From the NCBI RefSeq assembly GCF_000346485.2, contig NZ_KQ976354.1:9430666-9494665 (forward strand): DNA of 64,000 nt. The letters run 5' to 3'. Shown one piece after another: positions 63,942 to 64,000 of this stretch (positions are counted from its first letter, which is position 1; each line of letters opens with the position of its first letter). The notes below the pieces were generated by a model that did no database searches, was not told where the DNA came from, and worked only from the letters and a program-made list of their open reading frames with translations. A program made the position numbers and the translations under genes. The stretch is from Scytonema hofmannii PCC 7110 (GTDB lineage Bacteria; Cyanobacteriota; Cyanobacteriia; Cyanobacteriales; Nostocaceae).

Positions 63942-64000
63942 TCACCCTGCTTGTGATAGTTGTTGTTGATTGAGGTAGTAATAATGACCTTGTTTGGCGA
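63942..64000 (-). CDS. C-terminal end of the peptidase-ABC exporter, cassette C (cut by window edge)
   Basis: The last ~19 codons, read on the minus strand, give AKQGHYYYLNQQQLSQAG and a stop at 63942. This is the same ending as the cassette A (GHYFYLNQQQLAQTN) and B (GHYYYLNQKQLAQVV) exporters. The rest lies beyond the right edge. It is followed 52 bp later by the HlyD gene. Confidence 0.88.
   Translation of the reverse strand, partial: AKQGHYYYLNQQQLSQAG

Overview
The window reads as chromosomal DNA of a large-genome, filamentous (Nostocales-like) cyanobacterium. Evidence: the gene neighbourhood ffh-rpsP-khpA-rpsU-phoH, many GCGATCGC (HIP1) octamers, heptanucleotide short tandem repeats between genes, pentapeptide-repeat and PEP-CTERM proteins, and cyanobacterial peptide-export and RiPP families. 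The exact species cannot be told from the sequence alone.

Layout. 0.1-10.3 kb (minus strand): a 3071-residue repeat-built surface protein and a hypothetical protein. 11-15 kb (minus): a core translation/secretion block (phoH, rpsU, khpA, rpsP, ffh). 15.6-16.8 kb: an intact IS4-type insertion sequence with a 9-bp target duplication. 17-23 kb: pentapeptide-repeat protein, two small proteins, a TetR-type regulator and a pair of M16 peptidases (one active-type, one lacking the zinc motif). From 23.4 kb to the right edge the window is almost entirely a secreted-peptide island.

The island has three kinds of parts. (1) Export cassettes: peptidase-containing ABC transporter (cyclic-nucleotide-like domain + C39 + ABC), HlyD-type fusion protein and parvulin-type prolyl isomerase occur three times (29.8-36.0, 38.8-44.8 and 61.4-64.0 kb). 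The first two are headed by an HTH protein; the third runs off the right edge. (2) Substrates: at least nine small peptides with an N-terminal (I)xIS[DE]L motif and mostly a double-glycine site, three RTX proteins and one PEP-CTERM protein. (3) Modification genes. At 23.4-29.7 kb three cysteine-free precursors precede an APH-like kinase and a HopA1-type protein, the enzyme pair that dehydrates Ser/Thr in class V lanthipeptides and thioviridamide-type RiPPs, plus an aldo/keto-reductase-like protein. At 52-54.2 kb a radical SAM/SPASM enzyme lies beside a Nif11-type precursor with three X-Tyr-Gly motifs, the layout of spliceotide (tyramine-excision, beta-amino acid) clusters. At 56-58.5 kb two ATP-grasp ligases follow a three-core microviridin precursor.

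The region also carries debris of the same gene types: a decayed ATP-grasp ligase (55.1-55.4 kb), transporter fragments (36.3 and 45.9 kb), an M16 fragment (45.7 kb) and a duplicated RTX-gene tail (51.7 kb). This shows repeated duplication and loss. The likely overall picture is several different modified peptides made side by side and exported through duplicated C39-ABC/HlyD systems. The least described parts are the Cys-free dehydratase locus and the MIISDL peptide family.
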